Shown here: positions 23,067 through 35,533 of the stretch, piece after piece | Position numbering within the stretch: the stretch's first letter is position 1 | Layout of the letters: each line of letters starts with the position of its first letter | Assembly: GCF_963583255.1 (NCBI RefSeq) | Contig: NC_084819.1 | Span: 1,619,501 to 1,683,500, forward strand | DNA from: Pyrus communis | Taxonomy: Eukaryota; Streptophyta; Magnoliopsida; Rosales; Rosaceae | DNA: 64,000 nucleotides | Reading direction: 5' to 3' | Translations under genes and position numbers: made by a program | The notes under the pieces: generated by a model | What the model was told of the DNA's origin: nothing | The model's input: only the letters and a program-made list of their open reading frames with translations | Database searches by the model: none

Positions 23067-24738
23067 TTGAGGTTGTCATGTAATTGAAACAAAATTTGAG
23101 GTTTGTACATTTTTGAACAAGATTAGTAATGCAAAACCTGGGATCTGTCAAAATGTTTGTGGCTAAATGTGCTTCTGACAGTTAAAAGTGCTTGTAAATA
23201 AAAGTTCTTTTGCACCATATAAGCGTATTTGAGAAGTGTTTGCTTCCATTGCTTTTCAAGGTGTGTTCGACTTTCAAGAAACACCCTTCCTAAAGACGGC
23301 AGAAGCACTTGTGAGCCTCCAAGTGGTTGCTACAAAATCAATTCCAAACGATCTCTTACCAAGTAGTACAATATAATATGACCATAGAAGAGTTCTGAAC
23401 GTGAACACAAAAGAAAAAAAAAGAATAAAAAGAACACCCGTTGCCTGAGTGAGAGGTATGGGGATGAAGCTGCATGATCATTTTTCAAGTAGAATGGGAT
23501 TTAAACTTACCCTGTTGCATAAGTATACAACACCATTTTACTATTGTAGTATAGAGTCACTTACACTTTTGAAATGTCATTGAATTTATAAACATTTTTT
23601 CAAATCTCGTATTGTCATACTAATTTTTCAAAATTATTATTCGTCATCTCATCCATGTTTTGTTTTAAGTTTACATACTAAATTTTTGAAATTATTATTA
23701 TTCGTCATCTCATCCTTGTAGTTATCTTATCCATATTTTGTTAAGTTTTTCAAGTCATGTGACTTGCACATAATTTGCGTATAGAGTTTTTTTTTTAACA
23801 TTTTAATATAAAGATATTATTTTACTACATCATAAATTAGAGGGTTTTCAGTGATCATATTTTGAATCTACACTTCGGAATAAAGAGAAGTGAGTGCAAG
23901 TTGTTTGTTTTTTATGAATGGGAAACTCTTAGATCATCGTATACCACATCAATCAATTTTTCTTTGTTTGTATTTTTTGAGAAAACCTAGAATTTTTATT
24001 GTCGAAGACAACTTATTAGAAGGAGAGTGAGGTGTTGAAACCATCGAAATAACCTTGAACACAGGTAATGTGCAATTTATTTTGCATGGAAAATTAAACA
24101 GAAGTATGGTAAGAACAAATTAATGATTTAAAAAAATTAGCATAAATCGCTCAAATTTTAATTCATATGACATTGAAAATGTAAGTTGACATGACATTTG
24201 GAAAATTCCCCTTCTTCAAAAATATGAAAAACAAACCAAATAGAACATAAATTGGTTTATTTCGGTATTTAAATTGTTTGACCTTCAAACCAAGCCGATC
24301 AAATCGATTCATATGGATGAAAACATTTACCCTGCTCGTGAAATGTTAACTTAAAGGTACTGTATCGTTAAAAGTATATACCACTTTCTACTTTTGTGTG
24401 TGTTTCAAAATAATCAGCGACTTGAATTTCCATACAATCCATGAGCTCTTGTTCTAAATTTGAATGCACACAGTTCTACATAGCATGATCCCTACATTTC
24501 TAAATGTGAATAAGCAAAACGTGATACATATTGACACCATCAACCGACGATGGTGGAAGAAGTTGTGAGGGAATTTGTGAAGGAGAAAGTCAAGCAAATT
24601 GGACATTCTTTTTGCTTGTGTTTACGACTAGCTCGTGAGTATATTGTGACTTTCGAGTTCCCGACAGTTCTTACGAAATCATGAGTGACTGCTCTCCTTG
24701 GTCTTTCCATAACCCCTTCCTGCCACCAGCTGAAAATC
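23067..24738. other. FKBP62-U11 intergenic region, unit 1
   Basis: AT-rich non-coding DNA between convergent gene ends; copies are at 40040-41695 and 49450-51040. The three copies share long tracts (GGTTTATTTCGGTATTTAAATT, CGACGATGGTGGAAGAAGTTG) with scattered indels. No gene seen. Confidence 0.65.
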
Positions 24739-25125
24739 TTAATAGCGATGATGGCTGGTGGACCTCTCACGTTGACAGGACTTGTGCCTCTTGTGAGCAC
24801 GCTCATCCCTATCCCTCGAGCTCCTTTTGTGAGAATGCTCGTCCCTATTCCTAGAGATCCTCCTGTGAGAGCGCTCATCCCTATCCCTAGAGCTCCTGTG
24901 AGTGCGTTATGCCCTGTCGACCAAGCTCCTGTTGTGATGGTGTTCTTACGGCTCAGTTGAGTTCCTTACAGAACTGTCTTCTGGGTCAATAGATCTTTTG
25001 TAAAACCTTTCTTCGTTCTCCACAGGACTACTTTTGCACATGTTCGCTTCCCTGTCCGTGGACCTTTTAAGGGTACTTTCTTCTCTATCCATGGAGCTCC
25101 TTTTCCTTCTAGGTGGAGACGGGAC
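24739..25125 (-). pseudogene. U11/U12-35K last exon, unit 1
   Basis: Matches the RD/RE-rich terminal exon of unit 2 (MDREEST..., [19 protein letters not shown], [13 protein letters not shown]) but carries in-frame stops (for example TGA near 24957) and a frameshifted end. The intron upstream continues to about 25300 and stops inside exon 7 at AATACCTGA. There it meets a T-tract and inverted array DNA. It belongs to the 5' exons at 20345-21168, from which it has been separated. Confidence 0.85.
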
Positions 25126-25320
25126 CTACAAACACAAGCGAGAAACAAAGACTCCGTGATAGAAGTTCCATGAGGAGAGATCTGATAATGCTCAAAAGCT
25201 AAACGATCTAAACTGCTTTGAGCAACTGCTACTGGCTATAGGCTGCAGAAATCAGGGAGGAAAATACATGGCTAATGGGACCAAAAGAAGAAAAATACCT
25301 GAAAACCCAAACCTTAGATT

Positions 25321-25345
25321 TTTTTTTTTTTTTTTTTTTTTTTTT
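25321..25345. repeat. Poly-T tract at a rearrangement junction
   Basis: 25 consecutive T. To the left is U11/U12-35K intron DNA; to the right is inverted array DNA (reverse complement of the region around 26480-26660). The homopolymer marks the breakpoint. Confidence 0.85.
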
Positions 25346-25561
25346 GTCAAACGATAAATTTTGTTAGATTAACCATGAATTCAAATATCGTCATGCAAAC
25401 AATCATATGTATTCATCAAGAACTAAATTTCTTTTGTTTATCAATCATGGCCTCATCTCCACCTTTCAAAGAAATAAAAATGTTCTTTTTTTCTATTCAT
25501 TTTTTTTGCAATTAAATTTTTTTAACGTACAATTTTGATGATTTTTAACTAAAGGTAAAGG

Positions 25562-25580
25562 TTTCCCAAACACCAGCCAT
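25562..25580 (-). pseudogene. PurL exon-1-like stub in left arm of palindrome 2
   Basis: ATGGCTGGTGTTTGGGAAA on the minus strand, then cut by the arm-internal deletion. It pairs with the right-arm copy at 26103-26147. Confidence 0.65.
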
Positions 25581-26102
25581 AACCTTGACCTTGAAGAAAC
25601 TAAAAGCAAACAAAAATATCAAAAAAATTAATTTCCAGAAAAATTGATGCTTTACATTGAAACAAACACAGAAGCAGAGTTAAAAACCCACATCACCTTC
25701 AATTCGATTACTAATCAGCGGGGTGTAGAAGTCGACAAGTATCCGACGAGCGAGAGAGGTGGCAGTTTGGTAATTACTGGACAGCCATGACGGCGACGCG
25801 TGAAGAAGTAGGGTTTTGGCCGAGACCGAACGAAAAAACTAGTGGAAAGTTTTCGGTCTCGGCCAAAACCCTACTTCTTCACGCGTCGCCGTCATGGCTG
25901 TTCAGTAATTAACAGACTGCCACCTCTCTCGCTCGTCGGATACTTGTCGACTTCCACACCCGACTGATTAGTAATCGAATTGAAGGTGAGGTGGGTTTTT
26001 TACTCTGCTCCTGTGTTTATTTCAATGTAAAGCAACAATTTTTCTGGAAATTAATTTTTTGAATTTTTTTTGTTTGTTTTTAGTTTCTTCAAGGTTGAGG
26101 TT

Positions 26103-26147
26103 ATGGCAGGTGTTTGGGAAACAACAGCTGCCGCTGAGTTCTTACAA
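26103..26147 (+). pseudogene. PurL exon-1-like fragment on the opposite strand, unit 2
   Basis: Codes for MAGVWETTAAAEFLQ. As in unit 1 the donor position reads CTAAGT in place of GTAAGT, and no exon 2 follows. Tip of palindrome 2's right arm. Confidence 0.75.
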
Positions 26148-26149
26148 CT

Positions 26150-26848
26150 AAGTCGACTGGTTATATACTTTCTGTTTGTCTTCAAAACCTAACAAATCAA
26201 GGAAAGCAAAGTTAAAGGAGGGTGAAGCATCATATGAAGGAGACGACGGTAGTCATCCATTATTTGATAATCACAACCTTTCCCTTTTGTTAAAAATCAT
26301 CAAAATTGTATGTTAAAAAATTCAATTGCAAAAAAAAAAAAAAAAAAAAAAACATTTTTTATTTCTTGGAGAAGCAAAGTTAAATGAGGGTGGAGCATCA
26401 CATGAAGGAGACGACGGTAGTCATCCATCATCTGATAATCACAACCTTTACCTTTTATTAAAAATCATCAAAATTGTATGTTAAAAAAAATTCAATTGGA
26501 AAAAAAAAAAAAAAACATTTTTATTTCTTGGGGAGGTGGAGATGAGGCTGTGATTGATAAACAAAAGAAATTCAATTCTTGATGAATACATATGATTGTT
26601 TGCATGATGGCGTTCAAATTCATGACTAATCTAACAAAATCTATCATTTGACAAAAAAAAAATCGAAGGTTTGGATTTTCAGGGTTGTATTGCTTTTAAT
26701 TTGGAAGGTATTAAAGTCTATTGAAGTGTGATTTTGATCATATTTGAAAGTTTTTCTAAAAACTGACATTTATAAAATTAGAGTCTTAATTTTGGTTATT
26801 TATGATAAAAACTCTTATTTAACTTGACTTGGTAAATACAAGAACACA
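26150..26848. repeat. Tandem about 165-bp repeat with A-tracts, unit 2
   Basis: Counterpart of 9225-9940: two GGAGACGACGGTAGTCATCC blocks, each with a poly-A run (26332-26352 and about 26499-26515), then AT-rich DNA. Non-coding. Confidence 0.75.
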
Positions 26849-27747
26849 ATGGTAGTGACAATTGTGATTGTGGTGGTAGTGGGGGTGGCGGCTTCGATGA
26901 TAGTGGCAGTTGTAGTGGTAATGGTGGCAGGTATGGTTGCGGCGGTGGTTGTAGTGGTAATTGACACACCCCGATCCGGGATGTCTACTTGGACTCCGAA
27001 TCAAGTTGTGTTGGCCGACACCATGCAGATGACGAAGCCATAAAGTGTAGTGATGTGGAAAATGTGAGTAAATTTAAACCTAAATGTGCCTAAATGTATA
27101 AGTGCGCTTGTGAGCGAGAATGAATCCAATTCACACGTAATGTCAAGCGTAAGAAAAGTATAGCAAAGGTAGGATAAGAATTATACCGTCGAAGGTAATC
27201 ACCTATACCAAGTTTGCCAAGAATCCTCGTCGACACGAAACCTCAGCTACTAAAACCTAGAGGGACAAAAAATAAGGGTGAGTGGGCCTAAAAATAAAGC
27301 TTTGTAAAAACCCTTTCGAAAACATAATAACCCATCGCCGTAAAACAAGTATAGTTTCCAAAATATACATACTATGTATAGTATGTAAGTACTTGTTGTA
27401 GTCTGCAATATCGCAAGAAGTCAATACGTCACAAAATTTTTAAATAGGCATATAACTTCCAGTAATCGTAATATCTCGTAGAAATAAACATATCACATCG
27501 AGTGCTCATTGATATATGCTAACATACGGTTCATGCAGAGGTATTCTAAAATGAACATGACTCAGTGTAATAATAATTTACGCTCTAGTATTACAATCAT
27601 GTGAAGACTGGCGCTATGCGCATCATATATGAGTCCTAATTGCCTATAGCAATCTAGGACAGGATTGGCACATGCAATGGATCCAAAGTGAGCGTACGGT
27701 GCGATGTGAACATACACGTGAAAAACTAGTCTTAGCCCGGACGAGTA
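26849..27747. repeat. GTG-rich tract and interspersed-repeat debris, unit 2
   Basis: Low-complexity GTGGTAGTGG run to about 26962, then the GACACACCCCGATCCGGGAT repeat of undetermined class. Copy of 9941-10838 with scattered substitutions. Confidence 0.6.
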
Positions 27748-28074
27748 TTAATACCAGTGCAGCACACAATGAGTAGATAACGCAAATATAGGGAATAAAC
27801 TATTGGGGATAAAATAATCTTTCAAGAGATCTTTACCTCGTCTTTCCCTCTTTTTATCCAAGTTTGCAGCACGTCTGGGTTTGGATATCTGACCCACAGC
27901 TTCCATGACAAAACGGGAATATAAGGCTCTTTGCCTTCTATGTTCATCATCTTCATCCTCTTCCATTGTGAAAGCCTCATCTCCACTTTCCTCGAGATTG
28001 AACAATTCTTCCTGTTGTGCCAACAATCTTTTCTGTTGCTCATCGATTTCATGCAATCTCCTTGAAGAAGACAT
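27748..28074 (-). pseudogene. PIF/Harbinger-like transposon protein, N-terminal fragment, unit 2
   Basis: Second copy of the 108-codon fragment at 10839-11165, with a few changes (EAFTMEEDED for EAFEMEEDED, RFVMEAVGQ for RFIMEVVGQ). It ends at the same place before any nuclease motif, so the truncation predates the duplication of the array unit. Confidence 0.6.
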
Positions 28075-28184
28075 TGTAAGAACTTAAGATTTAAAAATGA
28101 TGAAAAGGGATTCTGAGCTAAAAAAGAAGGATTGAGTTTGGTGTATGAATGAGGATGGATGTAGGGTTTATATGGACAAAAAAT

Positions 28185-28904
28185 GAAAGGATGAGGTTCT
28201 GGACAATGCCACGTGGCACTGTGTGATTGGTTGAAAATCTTATCGAAATCTTGGCTAAATTATTGTAAACAGATAGTGATACGTGACGCGTTAGGATTAG
28301 TTGAAAATCTTATAAAAAATCTGTCCACAAAATAGTACATTCGAATAATGACATGTGGCATGACAAGATTGGTTGAAAATTTGATTGAAATCTTGGTTAA
28401 ATTATTGTAAACAGATAGTGACACATGGCGTGTCAGGATTGGTTGAAAATCTTATCGGAAATCTATCTACAAAATAGTATCTTTGGATAATGACACGTGT
28501 CGTGACAAGATTGATTGAAAATCCTATCCAAAATTAAAACTAAATTTTTTATTTATTATTTTATAAAAAAATTAATAATATTTTAAATGGGTTGGGTGCC
28601 AGCACAATTTGTAGGAATGGAGATGCATTTGTACCAGCGCATTTTTTAGACTTTGTGCCAACACATTTTTTAGGGTTGGAGATGCATTTGGCCAATTACT
28701 GTTCATTGGGGTAAATCACTATTCATTTAAGTGGATTAAATGGGCTGGGTGCCAACGCATTTTTAGTGGTGGAGTTGCTATAAAGGTGAGGGAATCTGAG
28801 AGCGTATGGGAGAAGAAGTGACACGGGGACAAAGGAGATAAGAGACTCGCGTGGGGGGGGTCCCACCATGCAGAAAATCCGACACGAAAAATATTAAAAT
28901 AATA
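28185..28904. repeat. Short-period TTGGTTGAAAATC repeats and GGTGCCA motifs, unit 2
   Basis: Counterpart of 11285-12019. The G-tract is only about nine G here (28852-28860), against 15+14 in unit 1. Confidence 0.65.
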
Positions 28905-29925
28905 AAGCGTAGTTTATCTAGAATAATGAATTTACCAGAATGGCCTTGAACATCGTGAGTTCGTAAAATTTTAACCATAATTCCGGTTTTGATTCCGCTT
29001 GCGTCTACACGTTCGTACTATTAAGTACTTCGAGAATACAATAAAATAGTAACTCGTACGCATCACGAAAAGACAATTAATGAAAGTTAACAATCTCGCC
29101 TCCAGGAGCATTGTAGTCAATTCACTCTTTTAAAATTAATAAAATCATAAAATTAGGGACAGATTGTCACAATAATGGCGGCATGTATGCACGATTGTGG
29201 CGTAGTGGTAATGGCAACAATGGTGGTGGTAGTGGCTATGATAGTGTAGAAGGAGCATTTGTAATGGTAGGTGGTGGTGGTAGCTCTCCATAGATAAATT
29301 GTGTCAAGACGGATGCATTCTGTAATTGTTTTAAATTAATGATTGAATTAAAAAATATTTCATCAAAGGGCTTAACTCCACTTTTTATTAAGACAACTTT
29401 AAAAGCAACCTACATGCTACTTTTAAAAGTTGTTTAAAGGTCATTGGTTTTAAAATAAGCCGAATATTTATTTTATTAAACATTTATTTTATTATTTAAT
29501 TTTAAAATGGATTAGTTTTTGGTGAAAACAAGCAATACCAAACTAAGACTTAGTAGATTAAATTATCAAATGTTAGGGAAGGAGAATCGATGAAGATCAA
29601 ACTCACACTAGAATGCATATTTTCTACCACTACAATAAGACGTCATTTACAGAATTATTGTGTTTTTGCACCTTGTTATCTACAAAATTAAATTTCAATT
29701 TGAATTAGCAATTAAGTTTTCTATCCAAGAATTTTTTTTTTTTTTTTTTAAATTACTACTATTAGGCGCTTCGGAAGAGTTCGAAATTATCACGATAATT
29801 TAAAAGATACAAGAATTTTGAACTTGAAATGCATGAATAGAAACCTAACATTCTATCCACTATAAGACCCCATGCTCCAATCCAAGATAATACTTGAGAA
29901 AGGAGACGCTCCTGAATTACCACCA
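28905..29925. repeat. Array-flank repeat, copy 2 (about 1 kb)
   Basis: Third copy of the block at 6475-7545 and 12020-13040, close to copy 1, with a T-tract (29731-29749) where copy 1 has T-then-A runs. Confidence 0.8.
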
Positions 29926-31171
29926 TTTAAAGTTTAAACCATAATCCGTACTTTGTCCTAGCCTAGGTGTCGTATCGATGTTGAAGATATATCATGAACA
30001 TGTTGCAACGTTCTGTCAGCGAAAATGCAGCGACAATGACACATATAATATCAATACCATATCGACAGTCTGTTCTTTAACCCACTGCAATTTATTTTGA
30101 ACTAATCAGCATCAACGCAGATTAAGAGTTTAAGATAGGTCAAGGGTTCAATCCCTTCCTATGTACCGAAAATAAATAAATACATACGAAACAAACACAT
30201 GTTAAACTCATAAACTTAAAGATGCAGCATACAAAATTGCAAGCATATTCGTTCATGAAGTTCGAAATAAGTTCAAGTTTTGACTCCGGTCGTCCTGCTG
30301 TCGCGGCTAATGCAACAGATTCCGATCAGTCATCATCGTCGTCATCTGTTCTGCCAAAACGATAAGGAAAACAAAATTCATGTCAGCAACAAAAACTGAA
30401 ACCACCCCACAGCATGCATGATTCAAATCCTCTTCAACAGACAGCTAAAGCTCTCGTTAACATTATAGAAAAAGAATTCATTCAACAGCCAAATCGGATT
30501 AACAGTCCTTATGGTGACCGGTTAATTTTTTCGGAAGATACCCCTCGTAGGTTTAAATCCTAAGTTTTTTTACCAAAGGGTCTATCTTCTGAATGTTCTA
30601 TCACCACAAGGACCATTAATCCAATTTTGCCTAATTAATAATTGCATCGAATATAGGTCAACAATTGCACACAATTAATGGGAGCCTGCATCCTAACCCT
30701 AGTTCCCAAAAATTTCACAATGATAATGAAATAGCAAGGCAAATCAGGGTCATCAACCGAATATATTACACTTTTTTGGCCCTGGTCAGATGATATTCAT
30801 CAGATTCGCATTTTAATTGTCCAACTTATTTTATATACATACAACAGCAAACAAGCCTCATCCCACTAAGTAGGGTTGCCTATATGGAATCCTAGAACGC
30901 CACTGCGCTCGGTTTTGCATCAGATGAAAAAAAGGAACTAACTCATTATACCTCATATTTGTCGATTTCAATAATTAAACCATATAATATCGAGTCCGAA
31001 AAGCATATTAGCGAGACATGAAAATCTAAATGCCTATTTCCACAGCCCTCATGTAAGCATACTCTAAAGAAAAACACGACTCCCATGTAACTGGCAAAAA
31101 AATAAAATAAAGCAGAACTCTAAAGAAGACTGAAATACTGACCATTCTTGTACGAAAAGGAATACTGTTTT
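29926..31171 (-). other. PurL 3' flank, unit 2
   Basis: By eye identical to 13041-14286, including the candidate 3'-UTR exon after the TTTTGGCAG acceptor at about 30356. No gene otherwise. Confidence 0.4.
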
Positions 31172-34100
31172 TCAAGAACACCACTCTCTAGCATTCTGGA
31201 ACATTCGCAACCAGGGACTAGGGCCTTTCTTTTCCACATCCCATTGCTTGGGATACCAGGGGAATTGCCACATTAAGAAGCAACGCTCTGGATGAGGCAT
31301 CATGGCTAGATGCCTCCCATCTGGAGAACAAATTGCTGCAACCCCCAAGGGAGAGCCATTGACGTTGAAAGGGTAAACTTCTGTCTCATTACCATCATCA
31401 TCGCAATACCTTACTGGTGCCAACTTTGAGTGAAGCAAACGATCAAGAACACCATCATCGGGGAAATATGCTCTTCCTTCACCATGTGCAGCCCACACAC
31501 CCAATGTACTGCCCTCCATTCCTTTAAACATTATAGCTGGCGAGTCCTTTATTGCCACACTGGTGAATCGGCATTCAAACCGTCCAGACTCGTTGTGAAT
31601 GAACCTGGGCTGCGAAGGGTCCCCACCACCACCTAGCACACCACCAACTTGAGGACCCGGGACCCACCCCAAAAGGGCCATAAGCTGACACCCGTTGCAA
31701 ACTCCAAGACTAAAAGTGTCTGGCCGCTTGTAAAACTCTTGAAATTGATTTAGAAGGGGCTGATTAAATCGAATCGATGCAGACCAACCTTTTGCAGAAT
31801 CAAGCACATCGGCGTAGCTAAAACCTCCAACAAACGCAATTCCACGGAATTCATGCAATGAAATGGTTCCATTAAGAAGGTCTGACATTGTAACATCCCA
31901 TGGTTCAAAACCAGAAGCATAAAATGCTGCCGACATTTCTCTGTCCCCATTGCTGCCTTCTTCTCGGATTATAGCCACTTTTGGTTTGCAAGCGATGGTC
32001 ATATACTTTTCATCTGTGAAAGAAGGAGTGAAAGACAAATCCCATGAGGGCTCATGCCTATCTTTCAACCCTTCTTTTTCTAGATCCACACAAGAAGCCA
32101 ACCTTTGAAGTCTTTCCAGCTGAAAACTAGTGTCCTCCCACAAGTCCCTTAGAAAAGAAGTACTCTCATTCAAATGTGTAACCCCATCAACCTTTAACTC
32201 TACTGAGGGTGTGGCACTTACTTGACCAATATTCTCAGCCAAAATATTGTAACTGCTCAGTTTTTCCAACACCAAATCTAAGTCATTCCGGCTTACCTCA
32301 ATAACCAGACCAAGTTCTTCAGCAAAAAGCGTTTGGAATAGGCCCTTCCCATGTGAAGTCAAGTCCAAAGTTATGCCACAATTCCCAGAAAATGCCATTT
32401 CAAGGGCACAGACCAGTAGCCCACCATCACTAATATCATGACCAGCAGAGATCAATTCGTCAGAAAGAAGGTCCTGAACTCCCTCAAAAACTCGTTTTAG
32501 ATAAGGAACATCCTCAATGTCAGGGCAGTCATTGCCAACTTGGTCAAAAACCTGAGCAAGAGCAGACCCACCTAACCTCCGCTTTCCCTTTGCCAAATCA
32601 ATGTGAAGCAGCACGCCATCATCCTTGAGCTTTAAATCTGGGGTTACTGTTTTTGTTATGTCAGGACAAGTGCAATAAACACTCATTACAAGATTGCCAG
32701 GTGCCTTAACAACCTCGCCTGCAACATGGGCTGCCATGGAAAGACTGTCCTTCCCGCCATCAATTGCAATACCAAGTTCGATCATTGCCTCTGAAAGAGC
32801 TGTAGCAGCATCATACATAGCTGCTCCTTCCCCATCAAGCTTGGCTGCATACATCCAATTCCCGCTGGCTTTAACATCAGATAGAGAAGTGACCTTTGCC
32901 CAAACAAGATTTGTGAGTGCTTCTCCCACAGCCAATCTCGCCATTGCTTTTGGATCCAGCAAACCTTTGATTGGCTGCTCCCCAATGGCACATGCACCTC
33001 CAGTCACATCAGTAAAAGTCTGCGCTATTACTGCAACATCAGAGAGAGGAATTTGCAAGGGCCCAACAGTTTGCTGCTGTGCTACGAGACCTGTAACACA
33101 CCTGTCTACTTTGGATGTCAAGAAGCGCTTTGAACAAACAGATGGAAGTCTCAACACCCTCTTAAGTGAATCCATCACTGTTATTCCAGGAGCAATATCA
33201 AGTGGTTCTCGTGCATCAATCGTCCTGTGGAATTCAAAACTTTTCTGTGGCATATCACCAAGTACTTTCTCAAGCTCCAAATCGACTGCAGGAGGAGGGG
33301 GAGGGAGTCCACTAGATTCACATTTTTTAATAGCTAAGCTATCAATTAAAACAGCACGTCCCTCACCATTTATTGTTCCAATAACAGCCATAGAAACCCT
33401 TTCTCTTTCACATATTGATTGCAAGAGGTGGCGGCTTTCAGGCTTCACCAAGATTGCATCTTGCTCCTGGTATTCTGCACCCCATATCTCCAAGACAGAC
33501 ATTGTGTGATCACCAACTACAATTGCCCGGATATCAATCTGGCCGCCCTTGGGGTATATAATTTCCTTAACAACATTGCAGTTTCCACCTGCCCCCTGAT
33601 CATGAATGCTAATGATAGGGTTATTATCCCCCATCTCAATACAGGCACGGACCACACGATAAAGTTTCTGTGCCATCTCTGCATCTCCACGCTGTACAGC
33701 ATTAAAATCAAGCTCCGCATCATTCTGGCCGCTAACCATGCTCGATGCTGCCCCACCCCCCATTCCAATACGATAAGCAGGGCCTCCAATTTTAACAACC
33801 AGCATACCAATGTCAGGCTCACCTTTTGTTATATGGGTGTGATCAATCTGCCCAATGCCTCCACTAAACATGATTGGCTTCAACCATTCTCTCCTGTCTC
33901 CACTTGGAAGTCTCATTCCAAATGTTCTAGTGTAGCCCTGAATCAAGGGCTCACCAAATTTGTTCCCGTAGTCTGATGCACCATTGCTAGCATCTATAAG
34001 GATCTGCAGAGGTGGAGCCAAATTTGACGGATAAGCAAAAGACGGATCTTCCCAAGGTGCATAAGAGCCCTCCATATTGAGATTCCCAACACAATAACCA

Positions 34101-35533
34101 GCTGTAGATGCTACAACAAAAGACCCTCTTCCAGTCGCATGGGTATCCCTGATTCGACCTCCTGCGCCTGTCTCCGCACCAGGGTAAGGCGCTACAGCAC
34201 ATGGGAAATTATGGGTCTCAGCAGTAAATAAAATATCAAGGTACCGAGTAGCTATGCTCAATGGACATGTTGAACCTGGCTCAACCGGTCGCATTTGCTT
34301 TACAAGAAACCCCTTGATTGCACTTGAGTTATCCTTGAAGCCAATTACAGAATTGTTTGGGTTTGCCTGCAACGTGCTCTTCACAATCTGCATCAGAGTT
34401 CTATCCATAGGCTGTCCATCTATAATAATTTTGCCAGTAAAAAACCAGTGCCTACTATGCTCACTGTTGGATTGTGCAATATCAAACAGCTCAACTGTTG
34501 TTGGATTCCTCTGGATTTCATCCTTGAATAGCCTAGTGTAGTACTGGAGATCCTGCTCATCAAATGCCAAACCCATTTCCTGATTTATCTCCTCCAATGC
34601 CTTCCGACCCCTCTCCATGACATGTACATGACGAACTTCATCCGGAACTACACTCGTTTCAAATGAAACTAGCTTCTGGGCATACACACACTCAGTCATT
34701 CGATCATGAACCAGTGCAGCAAACTCATTAATCTGATGATCTTGAAGTGATCCCTTACTAAACAGCAAGTACCTCCTTGACCGTTCCAAACGAGTCACCT
34801 CTGTCAACCCACATGCTCGACAAATTGATACAGCATTCGAAGACCAGGCTGTTGTAAATGACAACCTAGGACCAACCTCAACAATAACTGTACTAAGCCC
34901 TTCCTGCCTTTTCTTTTCAAGAAAGCTCTCAGTCCCCAAATTCTCGGGCTCATAAGTCTCCTGAAGAAGCCACTTCAAAACCAAAACCTTGTCGCTAGAA
35001 AGTGGCGAGTCAAGGCCAATGTTGAAGCACTGCTCAGTTTTCAAACCTACAATCTGATCCGTGATCTTTGTCTGAACCGTCTTCAGAAGCTCAGCTGTTG
35101 CACTCTCCTGAATGAGCGGGATGCGAAAAAAATGAATAACTTCAGCTGCAGGCTTCTCAACCAAGCTTGACTGCTCATCATCTACCAAGCTGCTCACACC
35201 ACCAGAAACCACAGCTCTGGGCTTTTCTTGAGCACGACACCTCAAAGAAACACCTCTCCTATTACCAAAACTGGGAGCTGAACTTCTCCCGTGAAGCGAG
35301 CCCCAAAGCACCTGGCTTCTTCCCTTAACCGAGTTCCTCTGCAAAAAAAGGCTCTGCCTATTCGTGCCCTGCCAAATAAAACCAAGCGACATACAGCTTT
35401 CGATTTTGATCGACATTTTCTACCAAAATGCTACAATTTTTCAAAGCAATAATAAAAAAACAAAAAAAAAATGGTAACGAAGTATACTTACTCGTAAGAA
35501 CTCGGCGGCGGCTGTTTCCCGAATACCGGCCAT
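31172..35533 (-). CDS. PURL: Phosphoribosylformylglycinamidine synthase (FGAM synthase, PurL), unit 2 copy
   Basis: Same two-exon model as unit 1: 35492-35533 and 31172-35368, again 1,412 residues. The exon-2 protein is identical to unit 1, and I found no base difference from about 29777 to 35464. The intron differs just beyond that point (an AAAAAAAAA run for AAAGAAAAAAA, and GTATAC for GAATAC), and the leader upstream is different. All PurL signature motifs and the glutaminase Cys-His-Glu set are present, so both copies look active. Together with unit 1 this gives two apparently functional PurL genes 17 kb apart. Divergent from the intact FKBP62 at 37136. Confidence 0.95.

Larger units (their letters stand above)
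25346..26660. repeat. Palindrome 2: inverted duplication around the PurL exon 1 and leader
   Basis: The core arms at about 25560-25830 and 25851-26125 are reverse complements over about 270 bp with a spacer of about 20 bp (AAAAAACTAGTGG region). Left of the core, 25346-25560 is the reverse complement of about 26450-26655, so the inversion is longer. The left arm lacks the end of the exon-1-like sequence and the first tandem repeat block (right-arm 26125-26450). The arms carry the PurL leader motifs CGACGAGCGAGAGAGG, GACGGCGACGCGTGAAGAAG and GGGTTTTGGCCGAGACCGAA. This is the left border of array unit 2. Confidence 0.88.
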
